From: Microvirga lupini
Lineage (GTDB): Bacteria; Pseudomonadota; Alphaproteobacteria; Rhizobiales; Beijerinckiaceae
Direction of reading: 5' to 3'
Assembly: GCF_014191055.1 (NCBI RefSeq)
Contig: NZ_JACHWB010000002.1
Span: 620,001-684,000 of the forward strand
DNA length: 64,000 nt
A program made the translations under genes and the position numbers. Shown here piece after piece: positions 1 to 9,659 of the stretch. Position 1 is the first letter of the stretch, and each line of letters starts with the position of its first letter. Below the pieces are notes generated by a model. The model was not told the origin of the DNA and ran no database searches. It was given only the letters and a program-made list of their open reading frames with translations.

Positions 1-2
1 TG

Positions 3-1154
3 GTCGCCTGTCAGGTGGCCTACTCCCTGTTCAACGTCCGCCGGCGCATCGCCCGTGTCCGCCATCACGGCTACCTGGAGCCGATCTGGCAGGGGCTCTA
101 CGCCTCCGACCAGTTGCCCATCGATGTGATCATCTCGCCCGAGGTCGAGGTCGCCAACGGAATCGTCCGGCGTCTTAAGACACCCGGCGCCTTCGACACC
201 GTGGCACTGGCCGACGGTCGGGTTCACCTTCTCGGGGTTCATTGCAACACGGGCGGATGCTCCCTGGTCGGGCGCCGAATGAAGGAACTCTCCACGTCGG
301 GCGGCTCCGGCATCGTCGTCGGCGTCATCGTGCGCAACGGCCATGCCTTCGTGCCGAGGGCCGAGGATCAGGTCCAGCAGGGTGACGATGTCTACGTCAT
401 CACCGAGACGGCTCGCGTGGACCAGGTCATGGCATACCTTGGCCACGAGGAGCAGGTCGCCCGCCGCATCGTGATCGTGGGCGGCGGCAATGTCGGCCTC
501 AACCTGGCAACCAGGATCGCCCGACATGCTCCCTATGTCTCGCTCAAACTCGTCGAGCATTCGCGGGAGCGAGCCGAGTACATCTCCCGGGAACTGAGAG
601 ATTCCGCCGTGGTGATCCAGGGCGACGCCCTCGACAAGGAAGTGCTGCTCGAGGCCAACGTCCAGAGCGCCGATACGATCATCGCGGTCACGAACGACGA
701 CGAGACCAACATCTTCGCCTCGGTACTGGCCAAGCGCGAGGGCTGCACGCGGGCCATCACCCTGGTGAACAAGACCTCCTACGAGCATGTCTTGCCGGCG
801 CTGGGCATCGACGCGGTCGTCAGCCCCAGCGCCATCACGATCTCGACCATTCTGCGCCACGTGCGCCATCGCTCGGTCTCCGCCCTCTATACGCTACGGG
901 AGGATTTCGGCGAGGTGATCCAGGCGACGGCCCAGGAGGGCTCGCGACTGGTGAAGGGCACCCTGCGCGAGGCTGGAATGCCGGAAGGCATGCTGATCGG
1001 AGCCATCGTCCGCAATGGCGAGGTGATCATTCCAACAAGCTCGACGCGGGTGCATCCCGGCGACAGCATCATCGCCGTGGTGGCCTATCGAGCCCTGCGC
1101 AAGGCTGAGGCGATCCTGGCTGGCCCATCGGTCGAAACAGGGAGCCAGGGCTGA
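3..1154 (+). CDS. trkA: Trk potassium uptake protein TrkA, 5' truncated by window edge
   Basis: Cytoplasmic NAD-binding regulatory subunit of the Trk K+ uptake system. The frame is open to the first bases (V-A-C-Q precede the first possible start, GTG at 15), so the true start lies upstream. Full-length TrkA is about 458 residues; 383 are present, so the first NAD-binding (RCK_N) domain is mostly missing. What remains is the first RCK_C domain, a second Rossmann domain with IVIVGGGNVG near residue 157, and the final RCK_C domain. It is followed after 3 bp by trkH, the membrane subunit, so the two are co-transcribed. Family assignment is secure; only the N-terminus is unseen. Confidence 0.93.
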   Translation, partial: VACQVAYSLFNVRRRIARVRHHGYLEPIWQGLYASDQLPIDVIISPEVEVANGIVRRLKTPGAFDTVALADGRVHLLGVHCNTGGCSLVGRRMKELSTSGGSGIVVGVIVRNGHAFVPRAEDQVQQGDDVYVITETARVDQVMAYLGHEEQVARRIVIVGGGNVGLNLATRIARHAPYVSLKLVEHSRERAEYISRELRDSAVVIQGDALDKEVLLEANVQSADTIIAVTNDDETNIFASVLAKREGCTRAITLVNKTSYEHVLPALGIDAVVSPSAITISTILRHVRHRSVSALYTLREDFGEVIQATAQEGSRLVKGTLREAGMPEGMLIGAIVRNGEVIIPTSSTRVHPGDSIIAVVAYRALRKAEAILAGPSVETGSQG

Positions 1155-1157
1155 CCG

Positions 1158-2648
1158 ATGCGCGAAAGATCGTTTCCGAGCGCATGGGCCCCACCCTATT
1201 TCCGTCCGGTTTTCCACCTGACGGGACGGATGCTCCTTGCGCTGGCCGCAGCCATGCTCCTGCCCGCGGGAGTTGATGCCTTCACGGGCGATCCGGACTG
1301 GAGAGCCTTTCTCATCGGCAGCGTCATCACCTTCGCCTGTGCGATCACCCTGATGCACGTGACCCGCTGCCGGCTATCCGGCGGACTGACCCTGCGCCAA
1401 GCCTTTCTCCTCACGCCGGTCGCATGGACGACCATTGCCCTGTTCGGAGCCATCCCCCTCTACATTTCCGATTACGCTCAACTGAGGGATCACTTCACCA
1501 ACGCGTTCTTCGAATCCGTCTCCGGCCTGACGACGACCGGCGCCACGGTGATCGTCGGGCTCGACGACGCGCCCAAGGGCATTCTTCTGTGGCGGGCGCT
1601 CCTGCAATGGCTGGGCGGCATCGGCATCATCGGAGTCGCCATCTCGATCCTGCCCGCCCTTGGTGTCGGCGGCATGCAGCTGTTCCGCACAGAATCCTCC
1701 GACCGATCCGAGAAGGTCATGCCGCGCGTGCGGGAGATCGCAACCGGTATCATGCTGATCTATACGGCCCTCACGGTGGCCTGCGCGCTGGCTTACTGGC
1801 TGGTGGCGATGACACCGTTCGATGCGGTCGCTCATGCGCTGACCACCGTCTCGACTGCCGGGTTTTCGACCTCCGACATTTCAATGGCGCGCTGGGACAA
1901 CCCCGCTCTGCATTGGATCGCGACCCTGTTCATGCTCTCGGGCGCCGTGCCGTTCGTGCTGTACCTGCGGCTGGTCCAGGGCCAGCGCGATGCCCTGCGC
2001 GACAGTCAGGTCTGGTTTCTGGTCACTCTCCTGGCGGCTCTCATCATCGCGGTTGCGGCATGGTTGATCCTGATGGCCGGTCACAGCGTTGCCGAGGCCC
2101 TGCGGCTTTCCGCCTTCAATGTGGTGTCCGTGGTGACGACGACCGGTTATGCCACGGCGGATTACACGCTCTGGGGCAACCTGATGGTCGGTCTGTTCTT
2201 CGGCCTCATGTTCGTGGGCGGCTGCACAGGTTCGACCTCAGGTGGCATGAAGATCTTTCGCTTCCAGGTGATGATCCGCATGCTGCAGAGCCAGTTCCTA
2301 CGCCTGCTCTATCCGCGGGGCGTGTTTCCGCGTGTCTATGCGGGCCGGCTGCTGCCCGACGATGTGATCGGCTCGGTGGTGGTGTTCTTCTCGCTCTACT
2401 TCATCTGCTACAGCGCGCTCACGGTCGCCCTGATGGCGTTCGACCTCGATTTCCTGACGAGCGCCAGTGCCGCCGTGTCAGCCTTGTCGAACATCGGCCC
2501 AGGCCTGGGTCCGATCATCGGCCCGGCCGGCAACTTCGCAGAGCTCCCGAATGCGTCCAAGTGGCTTCTGTGCTTCGGCATGCTCCTGGGCCGGCTGGAG
2601 CTGTTCACCCTGCTGATCCTGTTCTTTCCCCAGTTCTGGCGCGGGTAG
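1158..2648 (+). CDS. trkH: Trk potassium uptake membrane protein TrkH/TrkG
   Basis: Inner-membrane K+ channel-like subunit of the Trk system, 496 residues, about the family length. It has four pseudo-repeated pore regions, visible as SGLTTTGATV, TVSTAGFSTS, VTTTGYATAD and ALSNIGPGLG, each with the conserved filter glycine. Hydrophobic helices fill the rest of the protein. The start is 3 bp after the trkA stop, consistent with translational coupling. K+ (and possibly Na+) movement gated by TrkA is the known family role. Confidence 0.95.
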   Translation: MRERSFPSAWAPPYFRPVFHLTGRMLLALAAAMLLPAGVDAFTGDPDWRAFLIGSVITFACAITLMHVTRCRLSGGLTLRQAFLLTPVAWTTIALFGAIPLYISDYAQLRDHFTNAFFESVSGLTTTGATVIVGLDDAPKGILLWRALLQWLGGIGIIGVAISILPALGVGGMQLFRTESSDRSEKVMPRVREIATGIMLIYTALTVACALAYWLVAMTPFDAVAHALTTVSTAGFSTSDISMARWDNPALHWIATLFMLSGAVPFVLYLRLVQGQRDALRDSQVWFLVTLLAALIIAVAAWLILMAGHSVAEALRLSAFNVVSVVTTTGYATADYTLWGNLMVGLFFGLMFVGGCTGSTSGGMKIFRFQVMIRMLQSQFLRLLYPRGVFPRVYAGRLLPDDVIGSVVVFFSLYFICYSALTVALMAFDLDFLTSASAAVSALSNIGPGLGPIIGPAGNFAELPNASKWLLCFGMLLGRLELFTLLILFFPQFWRG

Positions 2649-2680
2649 GACCGAGCGTCGACAGCAACAGGTTCGGACGA

Positions 2681-2917
2681 TCAGCGCCGAGGAGCCTTCT
2701 TGGCGGCTTCCTCCATGCCGCGCGGGTTCTTCTTCACCCCCTCCTTCAGCACTTTCGCGGCAGCGTCCTGCTCCTGCTCCGGGGAAGCCGGAACCGGCGC
2801 GGTGTCGCCGCGGGCTTCCAGACCCTGGCCGTCAGGCTTCCGGCTGCCCGCCTTGGCGGCCGATTTCAAGGAACGCAGAGCCTCGGGCTGTTGACCATCC
2901 TGCATGCGATTGGGCAT
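2681..2917 (-). CDS. small hypothetical hydrophilic protein
   Basis: A 78-residue charged protein rich in Lys, Ala, Glu and Pro, with no hydrophobic segment and no recognised domain. The start at 2917 was chosen because GGAGGAG lies 8 bp upstream; a longer in-frame version to 3091 has no such site and would overlap pepT. The C-terminal half (AAAKVLKEGVKKNPRG) is probably helical. It lies between converging trkH and the pepT 3' end. Function unknown. Confidence 0.6.
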   Translation of the reverse strand: MPNRMQDGQQPEALRSLKSAAKAGSRKPDGQGLEARGDTAPVPASPEQEQDAAAKVLKEGVKKNPRGMEEAAKKAPRR

Positions 2918-3072
2918 CGGGCGAACTCCTCCAGGGACGGCTTCATGGCCGCCTCCCCAAGGCAATTCCCGTCCTGCCAAGGCGTTCCATCCACGCCTCC
3001 GGTTCGATGTGCGCACCGCCCGCCGGGCACTTCCCCAGCGGGAAAGCAGCCCGGCCCGGCCAAGGAGGCGCT

Positions 3073-4308
3073 TTAGGCGCGCTCCTCCCAAACTTTCGCC
3101 AATTCGACGATGGTCTTCACCGCCTTGTCCATGTCCTGGCTCGAGACGAATTCCAGCGGGGAGTGGAAGGCATGGCCGCCGGCGAAGATGTTGGCGCAGG
3201 GCAGGCCCATGAAGGAGAGGCGTGAGCCGTCCGTGCCGCCGCGGATGCTGTCGCGTCGAGGCTCCATGCCGGCGCGCTTGATCGCCTCCACGGCATGCTC
3301 GACGATCTCCGGGTGCCGGTCGAGCACCTCCTTCATGTTGCGGTACTGCTCCTTGACCGTGAAGGTGTAGCTGGAGCCTTGATAGTTCTCCATCACGTCC
3401 CGCGTGATCTTTTCCAGCAATGCCTCTTTCGTCTTGAGCCCCTCCTCCGTGAAGTCGCGGATGATGAAGCTCAGATTCGCCTTTTCCATCACGCCCAACA
3501 GGCCCGTCGGATGGATGAATCCATCGCGCCCCTTCGTGGTCTCGGGCGCCATGTCCCGCGGCAGTCGCGCGATGATGTCGCCCGCGATCCTGATGGCGTT
3601 TTCCATACGGCCGTAGGCTTGGCCCGGGTGAATCGCCACGCCCGTGATGGCGATGTCCACCGCATCGGCCGAGAAGGTTTCGTCCTCGATGCTGCCGGCG
3701 GCTCCGCCATCCATGGTGTAGCCGAAATCGGCCCCGAGCTTCTTCAGGTCGACCTTGTCGACGCCGCGGCCGATCTCCTCGTCCGTGGTGAAGAGGATGC
3801 GGAGCGTGCCGTGCTTGATGTCCGGGTTGTTGATCAGGAACTCGGCGGCCGCCACGATCTCGGCGATGCCGGCCTTGTCGTCCGCGCCAAGAAGCGTGGT
3901 GCCGTCCGAGGTGATGATGTCGTGGCCGATCATGTCCTTCAGGACCGGATGGTCGGCGACGCGGATGACCCGGGAGGAATCGGCCGGCAGCCGGATGTCG
4001 CCGCCCTGGTAGTTCCTGACGATCTGCGGCTTGACGTTCGTGCCGGAGAAGTCCGGCGCCGTATCCATGTGCGCGCAGATGCAGATGACCGGCACGCTGT
4101 TTTTCGGGGTGTTCGACGGAATGGTCCCGTAGACGTAGCCGTGCTCGTCGAGATGCGCGTCTGAGACCCCGATCGACAGGAGTTCATCGACCAGCAGGCG
4201 ACCCAAATTCTTCTGCTTTTCAGTGGAAGGCTGGGTTTTCGAAGAGGCGTCGGACTGGGTATCGATGACGACGTAACGGAGGAAACGGTCGGTAACGCTG
4301 ACGGCCAT
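3073..4308 (-). CDS. pepT: peptidase T (tripeptide aminopeptidase)
   Basis: M20-family cytoplasmic di-zinc aminopeptidase that releases the N-terminal residue of tripeptides. The 411-residue length matches PepT. Visible metal-site motifs are HMDTAPD (His80, Asp82), LLGADDKAG (Asp143) and TTDEEIGRG (Glu177/Glu178), and a C-terminal GGTDGSRLSF segment typical of PepT. The dimerisation (lid) domain lies between about residues 210 and 325. No strong Shine-Dalgarno sequence precedes the ATG at 4308, but the N-terminus VTDRFLRYVVIDTQSD matches the family start. It appears monocistronic. Confidence 0.95.
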   Translation of the reverse strand: MAVSVTDRFLRYVVIDTQSDASSKTQPSTEKQKNLGRLLVDELLSIGVSDAHLDEHGYVYGTIPSNTPKNSVPVICICAHMDTAPDFSGTNVKPQIVRNYQGGDIRLPADSSRVIRVADHPVLKDMIGHDIITSDGTTLLGADDKAGIAEIVAAAEFLINNPDIKHGTLRILFTTDEEIGRGVDKVDLKKLGADFGYTMDGGAAGSIEDETFSADAVDIAITGVAIHPGQAYGRMENAIRIAGDIIARLPRDMAPETTKGRDGFIHPTGLLGVMEKANLSFIIRDFTEEGLKTKEALLEKITRDVMENYQGSSYTFTVKEQYRNMKEVLDRHPEIVEHAVEAIKRAGMEPRRDSIRGGTDGSRLSFMGLPCANIFAGGHAFHSPLEFVSSQDMDKAVKTIVELAKVWEERA

Positions 4309-4431
4309 GAACTTAATCCAATTCGCGAGGAGACGATGGACTTTTAGCCGGGAAAAACCGTCACGGGAATGCCTTGAGGGAGAAAATCCTTTCCGGAGGC
4401 GCTCCGTCTGAAGCCTGTATGTGGAAGGAGC

Positions 4432-4462
4432 CCGCAGGTCGAACCGTTCATTCGACCTGCGG
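4432..4462 (-). terminator. hairpin downstream of chemoreceptor gene
   Basis: A perfect 12-bp inverted repeat (CCGCAGGTCGAA / TTCGACCTGCGG) with a 7-nt loop, starting 11 bp after the stop codon of the leftward chemoreceptor gene. There is no clear U-tract, so it is a terminator or mRNA 3'-end stabiliser by position and stem strength only. Confidence 0.55.
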
Positions 4463-4473
4463 TCTCCCGATCC

Positions 4474-6156
4474 TTAAGCGGCCTTCACGTCCGTGAGGAA
4501 GCTCTGCACCTCGCGGCTGAGATCGCTGGAGTGGCGCGCCAGTTCCTGCGCGGCTCCAAGCACGCGGCTTGCGGCCGTGCCGGTCAGCTCAGCCCCCTGT
4601 CTCACGTCGAGGATGCTGCCGCTGACCGATGCGGTGCCGCGCGCCGCCTCCTGCACGTTGCGGGCGATCTCGCCGGTGGCAGCGCCCTGCTCCTCGATGG
4701 CGGCAGCGATCGCCACTGAGGTCTCGGACATCTGGCCAATGGTGCTGCCGATGTTCTGGATCGCGCTCACCGCCTCCCGGGTCGCCTGCTGGATCTCGAC
4801 GATCTGCGCCGAGATCTCCTCCGTGGCCTTGGTGGTCTGGTTCGCCAGTTCCTTCACCTCGCTCGCCACCACGGCAAAGCCCTTGCCGGCCTCGCCGGCG
4901 CGGGCCGCCTCGATGGTGGCGTTGAGCGCCAGCAGGTTGGTCTGGCCCGCGATGGTGTTGATGAGCGCGATGACGGCGCCGATCTTCTCCGCCGTGCTGG
5001 CAAGCGCCTGAACGGTCACGTCCGTGCGCCGCGTCTCCTCGACGGCCGCGCCTGCGACCTTCGCCGACTGGGAGATCTGGGCCGCGATCTCGCGGGTCGA
5101 GATCGACAGCTCCTCGGTGGCCGCAGCCACGGTCTGCACGTTCACGGATGCCTGCTCGGCCGCCGTCGCAACGGTCCGGGACTGCACGTTGGTCTGCTCG
5201 GCGGTGGCCGCCATGGTCTGGGCCGTGCCCTCCATCTCGGACGCTGCGGTCGAGAGGGTCCGGGTGAGGGCCGCGACATTGGCCTCGAACTGGCGCGTCA
5301 GCTGGTCGAGGCGTTGCGCGCGGCGGGCCTGCGCATCGGCATCGCCCGCGTAGATCTTATCCGCCTCGTCCTTGGCGATCAGCGTGTCCCTGAACACCTC
5401 GACCGCATGAGCCATGGCGCCCAGTTCGTCGTTGCGGTTGCGCGCCGGCACATCGATCTGCCGCTCTCCTTCGGCAAGGGAGCGCATGACCTGTCCGAGA
5501 GCCAGGACGGGCTTGGTGACGCTCCGACCGATGAAGGTTGCCACCACACCAATGAGGAGGACGATGATGGCCACGCCGGACAGGAGCTTCAGGGCCGTGC
5601 TCCACACCTTCGCGGCAGTGTCATCCGTGTAGACGCCCGAGCCGATGATCCATCCCCAAGGCTTGAAACCCTTCACGTAGGAGATCTTGCCGACGGGCTC
5701 CTGCGCACCGGGCTTGGGCCACAGATACGGCACGAACCCGGCGCCGCTCTCCTTCACCTTGTCGACGAAGGCGACGAACAGGCGCAGGCCCGTGGGATCC
5801 TTGTTCTCCCTCAAGTCGGCGCCGACGAGCTCGGGCTTGATCGGATGCATCACCATCTTGGGATGCATGTCGTTGATCCAGAAGTATTCCTGGGTGTCGT
5901 AGCGCAGAACCCTGATCGCATCGGCGGCCGCTTTCTGGGCGGCCTCGCGGGTCAGGCGACCGGCACGTTCCTCGGCCTCATAGTGCGAGAGAATGCCATA
6001 GGCCGATTCGACCACATGCTGGGTCTTGACCATTTGCGCCTGGGTGATCTCCTCACGCAGATAAAACAATGTAACGGCGATGATCGCCGCGATGCCGACC
6101 AGAGCGGTCAATGTGATGGAGTGGATTTTCGTCCCGATACCGAATTTCATGCGCAT
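4474..6156 (-). CDS. methyl-accepting chemotaxis protein with sCache sensor
   Basis: Transmembrane chemoreceptor of 560 residues. Order: short cytoplasmic N-terminus, TM1 (about 13-35), a periplasmic single-Cache (sCache_2) domain (about 40-190, with [16 protein letters not shown] and [13 protein letters not shown]), TM2 (about 196-218), HAMP (about 220-270) and an MA signalling domain (about 300-540) whose hairpin tip reads [20 protein letters not shown]. Start 6156 was preferred over an upstream in-frame codon (6222) because GGGGGA lies just before it; a second ATG at 6150 is possible. No other chemotaxis gene is nearby. Cache domains of this class often bind small organic acids, but the ligand cannot be read here. 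Confidence 0.93.
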   Translation of the reverse strand: MRMKFGIGTKIHSITLTALVGIAAIIAVTLFYLREEITQAQMVKTQHVVESAYGILSHYEAEERAGRLTREAAQKAAADAIRVLRYDTQEYFWINDMHPKMVMHPIKPELVGADLRENKDPTGLRLFVAFVDKVKESGAGFVPYLWPKPGAQEPVGKISYVKGFKPWGWIIGSGVYTDDTAAKVWSTALKLLSGVAIIVLLIGVVATFIGRSVTKPVLALGQVMRSLAEGERQIDVPARNRNDELGAMAHAVEVFRDTLIAKDEADKIYAGDADAQARRAQRLDQLTRQFEANVAALTRTLSTAASEMEGTAQTMAATAEQTNVQSRTVATAAEQASVNVQTVAAATEELSISTREIAAQISQSAKVAGAAVEETRRTDVTVQALASTAEKIGAVIALINTIAGQTNLLALNATIEAARAGEAGKGFAVVASEVKELANQTTKATEEISAQIVEIQQATREAVSAIQNIGSTIGQMSETSVAIAAAIEEQGAATGEIARNVQEAARGTASVSGSILDVRQGAELTGTAASRVLGAAQELARHSSDLSREVQSFLTDVKAA

Positions 6157-6437
6157 GCAGTCCCCCAGAATCTGCAATTCTTTTGTTTGTGATGATGTTC
6201 TGCCCAATCCGACACGGAACAACCTTCCGTCAGCTTCAGCTGAATTCTTGCGGGAGCAGAGAAAGCTATAAGTTATTGTTTCTGGTTAAAAAGCGGTTGA
6301 TGCGGCGCTGAACTGTCGGCATTTCAAGCGAAAATCACGCGCCGATCCTGCCGCTCTATGGACCCGCACCGACCGTTTCGCCTAGCCTGGGGATTGTTCC
6401 CTATGGATGAGGCGGTCTCACAGCCCTGGAGGTTTCG

Positions 6438-7370
6438 ATGAAGCGAGCGGACAAAGTCATCATCAGCTGCGCGATCACCGGGTCGATCCATACGCCCAGC
6501 ATGTCGCCCTACCTGCCGGTGACGCCGCAGCAGATCGCCGAGAGCGCTGTCGGGGCGGCGGAGGCAGGTGCCGCGATCCTTCACCTGCACGCCCGGGACC
6601 CGCAGACCGGCCGCCCGACGCAGAACCCCGAGGTGTTCAAGCAGTTCCTGCCGGCCATCAAGGAGCGCAGCAACGCCATCGTGAACATCACCACCGGCGG
6701 CGGGCTCGGCATGAGCCTCGACGAGCGCCTCGCCGCAGCGAAATGGGCGCAGCCCGAAATCGCCTCCATGAACATGGGATCCTTCAATTTCAACATCTCC
6801 GGCGCCGGCGGACGCATCGCATCGTTCAAGAACGATTGGGAGAAGCCCTACCTGGACATGACCAAGGACTTCATCCTGTCCAACACCTTCGCGCAGATCG
6901 AACGGGGCATGACCGAGCTCGGTGCGCTCGGCACCCGCTTCGAGTTCGAGTGCTATGATGTCGGCCATCTCTACAACCTCGCCCACTTCGCCGATCGCGG
7001 GATCGTGCAGCCGCCCTTTTTCGTGCAGGCCATTTTCGGGATTCTCGGGGGCATCGGCCCGGAGCCCGAGAACCTCATGCACATGAAAGCAACGGCCGAC
7101 CGGCTGTTCGGGAACGACTACTATCTCTCCATTCTCGCCGCCGGCCGTCATCAGCTGCCATTCGTCACCATGGGAGCCATCCTCGGCGGGCATGTGCGCG
7201 TAGGCCTCGAGGACAACCTCTATCTGGGCAAGGGCGAGCTCGCGCCGTCCAACGCCGAACAGGTGCGCAAGATCCGCCGCATCCTGGAGGAGCTGTCCCT
7301 CACCATTGCGACCCCGGACGACGCACGCCGCATGCTTCAGACGAAAGGACCGCAGAACACAGGCTTCTGA
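6438..7370 (+). CDS. BKACE-family beta-keto acid cleavage enzyme (3-keto-5-aminohexanoate cleavage-like, DUF849)
   Basis: Zinc-dependent TIM-barrel enzyme of 310 residues that condenses a beta-keto acid with acetyl-CoA, giving a CoA ester and acetoacetate. Zn-site His49 and His51 are visible in ILHLHARDP, and NITTGGG follows as in the family. GGAGG lies 5 bp before the ATG. The family covers many beta-keto acids (3-keto-5-aminohexanoate, dehydrocarnitine and others), so the substrate is open. The neighbouring solute-binding proteins and SDR suggest a catabolic role. Confidence 0.9.
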   Translation: MKRADKVIISCAITGSIHTPSMSPYLPVTPQQIAESAVGAAEAGAAILHLHARDPQTGRPTQNPEVFKQFLPAIKERSNAIVNITTGGGLGMSLDERLAAAKWAQPEIASMNMGSFNFNISGAGGRIASFKNDWEKPYLDMTKDFILSNTFAQIERGMTELGALGTRFEFECYDVGHLYNLAHFADRGIVQPPFFVQAIFGILGGIGPEPENLMHMKATADRLFGNDYYLSILAAGRHQLPFVTMGAILGGHVRVGLEDNLYLGKGELAPSNAEQVRKIRRILEELSLTIATPDDARRMLQTKGPQNTGF

Positions 7371-7375
7371 ACGAT

Positions 7376-7412
7376 GTGGGAGAGCCACGCCCGCTGACGG
7401 GCTCCCACTTTT
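7376..7412 (+). terminator. rho-independent terminator after BKACE gene
   Basis: GTGGGAG and CTCCCAC form a 7-bp stem around a GC-rich inner segment and are followed at once by TTTT. It lies 5 bp past the stop codon and separates the BKACE gene from the downstream solute-binding protein gene. Confidence 0.7.
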
Positions 7413-7483
7413 GCATGATCGTCGGCGGCTTTCCAATCCTGCGCAGGCATGCCTAAGATGGCTGTCCTAAAAGGGAGGAAACA

Positions 7484-8683
7484 ATGAAGACGCGTTATGT
7501 TCTCAGCGCTTTGATGGCCATGGCCATGACAGGAGCCGCGCAGGCGCAGATCTCGGTCAAGCTGGGTGTGCTGAACGACCGGTCCGGCGTTTATTCCGAC
7601 CTCACCGGCGAAGGCTCAGCGATAGCGGCCCGCATGGCCGCCGAGGACTTCAAGGCGGCCGAGAAGGGCATCAAGGTCGATGTCGTGGCGGCAGACCACC
7701 AGAACAAGCCGGATATCGGCGCCAGCATCGCCCGGCAATGGTACGACCAGGAGGGCGTCGACGTGATTCTCGACGTTCCAACCTCCTCGGTGGCGCTTGC
7801 CGTGAACGGGATCGCCCGCGAGAAGAACAAGATCCTGATCAACTCAGGCGGCGGCACCTCGGATCTCACGGGCTCGCAATGCTCGCCCAACACCGTGCAT
7901 TGGACCTACGACACCTGGGCGCTCGCCAACGGGACCGGCGGCGCGATGGTGAAGCGCGGCGGAGACACATGGTTCTTCGTCACGGCAGACTATGCCTTCG
8001 GTCATGCCCTGGAGCGTGATACGTCGGCCCTGGTGACGAAGGCGGGTGGCAAGATCCTCGGCACGGTTCGGCATCCGTTCCCAGGCCAGGACTTCGCATC
8101 GTTCCTGCTGCAGGCGCAGTCGTCGGGAGCCAAGGTGATCGGCCTTGCGAATGCGGGTGGTGATTTCACCAATGCGATGAAGCAGGCGGCGGAGTTCGGG
8201 ATCGTCCAGGGCGGCCAGAGCCTCGCAGGGCTCCTGGTGTTCATCACCGACGTTCACTCCCTCGGCCTTCAGGTGGCCCAGGGCCTCGTGATGACCGAGG
8301 CCTTCTACTGGGACCAGAACGATCAGACCCGCGCCTGGTCGAAGCGCTTCGCCGAGAAGAACGGCGGCAAGATGCCCACCATGGTCCATGCGGGCGTCTA
8401 TGCCGGCGCGCTGCATTACCTCAAAGCCGTCGAGGCCCTCAAAGGCAAGGACACCGCTCAGGTGATGGCCAAGATGAAGGAGATGCCCACCGACGATCCG
8501 CTGTTCGGCAAGGGCAAGATCCGTCAGGACGGGCGCAAGATCCACGACATGTACCTGTTCGAGGTCAAGAAGCCGGCCGAGTCGAAAGGTCCCTGGGATC
8601 TCTACAAGCAGCTCGCCACGATCCCGGCCGATCAGGCCTTCCGGCCTCTCAACGAAGGCGGCTGCCCGCTCGTGAAAGGCTGA
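7484..8683 (+). CDS. ABC transporter substrate-binding protein, LivK-like (Peripla_BP_6)
   Basis: Periplasmic solute receptor of 399 residues. An N-terminal signal peptide ends around ALAQ-type cleavage (MTGAAQAQ, about residue 22). The mature part begins ISVKLGVLNDRSGVYSD and follows the two-lobe type I periplasmic fold of branched-chain amino acid/amide receptors. GGGAGG lies 5 bp before the ATG. No permease or ATPase genes are adjacent, so its membrane partner must be encoded elsewhere. The ligand is not determinable; proximity to BKACE and SDR genes suggests an organic acid, amide or amino-acid derivative. Confidence 0.88.
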   Translation: MKTRYVLSALMAMAMTGAAQAQISVKLGVLNDRSGVYSDLTGEGSAIAARMAAEDFKAAEKGIKVDVVAADHQNKPDIGASIARQWYDQEGVDVILDVPTSSVALAVNGIAREKNKILINSGGGTSDLTGSQCSPNTVHWTYDTWALANGTGGAMVKRGGDTWFFVTADYAFGHALERDTSALVTKAGGKILGTVRHPFPGQDFASFLLQAQSSGAKVIGLANAGGDFTNAMKQAAEFGIVQGGQSLAGLLVFITDVHSLGLQVAQGLVMTEAFYWDQNDQTRAWSKRFAEKNGGKMPTMVHAGVYAGALHYLKAVEALKGKDTAQVMAKMKEMPTDDPLFGKGKIRQDGRKIHDMYLFEVKKPAESKGPWDLYKQLATIPADQAFRPLNEGGCPLVKG

Positions 8684-8697
8684 TTATAACCAACAGA

Positions 8698-8732
8698 AAT
8701 AGGGCCGGGTTGATCCTGGCCCTATTGCTTTT
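8698..8732 (+). terminator. rho-independent terminator after LivK-like gene
   Basis: AATAGGGCC and GGCCCTATT form a perfect 9-bp stem with an 11-nt loop, followed by GCTTTT. It starts 15 bp after the stop codon of the solute-binding protein gene. Confidence 0.8.
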
Positions 8733-8758
8733 GCGCTTCCGTGACGAAAGAGGATGCC

Positions 8759-9535
8759 ATGGATCTGGCCATAAAAGGTTTGCGCGTTCTCGTAACGGCC
8801 GGTGCCGCAGGCATTGGCCTGGAGATCGCCAGAAGCTTCGTCCGCGAGGGCGCCAAGGTGCATGTCTGTGATGTCGACGACGCGGCGCTCGCCTCTCTGG
8901 CGGCGAGCGATCCGGATGTCACCCGCTCCCGTGCCGACGTCGCCAAGCGTTCGGATGTGGCCCGTCTTTTCGACGAGGCTCTCCAAGTTCTCGGCGGCCT
9001 CGATGTTCTCGTCAACAATGCGGGCATCGCCGGCCCGACCGCGCGGGTGGATGAGGTCGATCCCGAGGATTGGGACCGGACTCTTGCGGTCAACATCACG
9101 GGGCAGTTCAACTGCGCCCGTCTGGCCGTCCGGCACCTGCAGAAGAGCGACAATGCCTCCATTATCAATCTTTCGTCGGCGGCAGGCCGTTTCGGCTTTC
9201 CCCTGCGCTCTCCCTACTCGGCGGCGAAATGGGCAGCCGTGGGGTTCACGAAGACTCTCGCCATGGAGCTGGGGCCGCTCGGGATCCGGGTCAACGCGAT
9301 CCTTCCTGGAGTCGTGGAAGGAGACCGGATCCGCCGCGTGATCGGCAGCAAGGCTGAGGCCCGCGGGATCAGCTACGAGGACATGGAGAACGAGCTTCTG
9401 CGCAATGTTTCCTTGCGAAAGGCCGTGACGCCGCAGCAGATTGCCGACCAGATCGTGTTCCTGTGCTCGCCCCGCGGGCGGACGATCTCGGGTCAGGCCA
9501 TCGCCATCGACGGGGACACCCAATCCCTCGCATGA
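8759..9535 (+). CDS. SDR family oxidoreductase
   Basis: Classical short-chain dehydrogenase/reductase of 258 residues. It shows the cofactor motif GAAGIG (TAGAAGIGLEIARSF), the NNAG motif (VLVNNAGIAGP), the catalytic serine region (INLSSAAGRFG) and YSAAKWA (YxxxK). Asp in VCDVDD after beta-2 suggests NAD(H) preference. The ATG at 8759 was chosen over a GTG at 8741 because AAAGAGG sits 5 bp before it. The gene lies between two solute-binding protein genes on the same strand and probably oxidises a hydroxyl group of the imported compound; the substrate is unknown. Confidence 0.9.
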   Translation: MDLAIKGLRVLVTAGAAGIGLEIARSFVREGAKVHVCDVDDAALASLAASDPDVTRSRADVAKRSDVARLFDEALQVLGGLDVLVNNAGIAGPTARVDEVDPEDWDRTLAVNITGQFNCARLAVRHLQKSDNASIINLSSAAGRFGFPLRSPYSAAKWAAVGFTKTLAMELGPLGIRVNAILPGVVEGDRIRRVIGSKAEARGISYEDMENELLRNVSLRKAVTPQQIADQIVFLCSPRGRTISGQAIAIDGDTQSLA

Positions 9536-9659
9536 CCGTGACCGGAAGCGCCCGGGATGTTCGATTCGTCTAATCTCGTGCTTGCTTTATCCATTGGCTG
9601 ACAAGATATCGTTGTTCATCCTGTACCAAAACGGGAACAACATACAGGGAGGAACAACG

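Noticed and set aside
1424..3076. 550-codon rightward frame overlapping trkH
   Set aside because: Out-of-frame reading of trkH, rich in Arg/Pro/His with no family resemblance.
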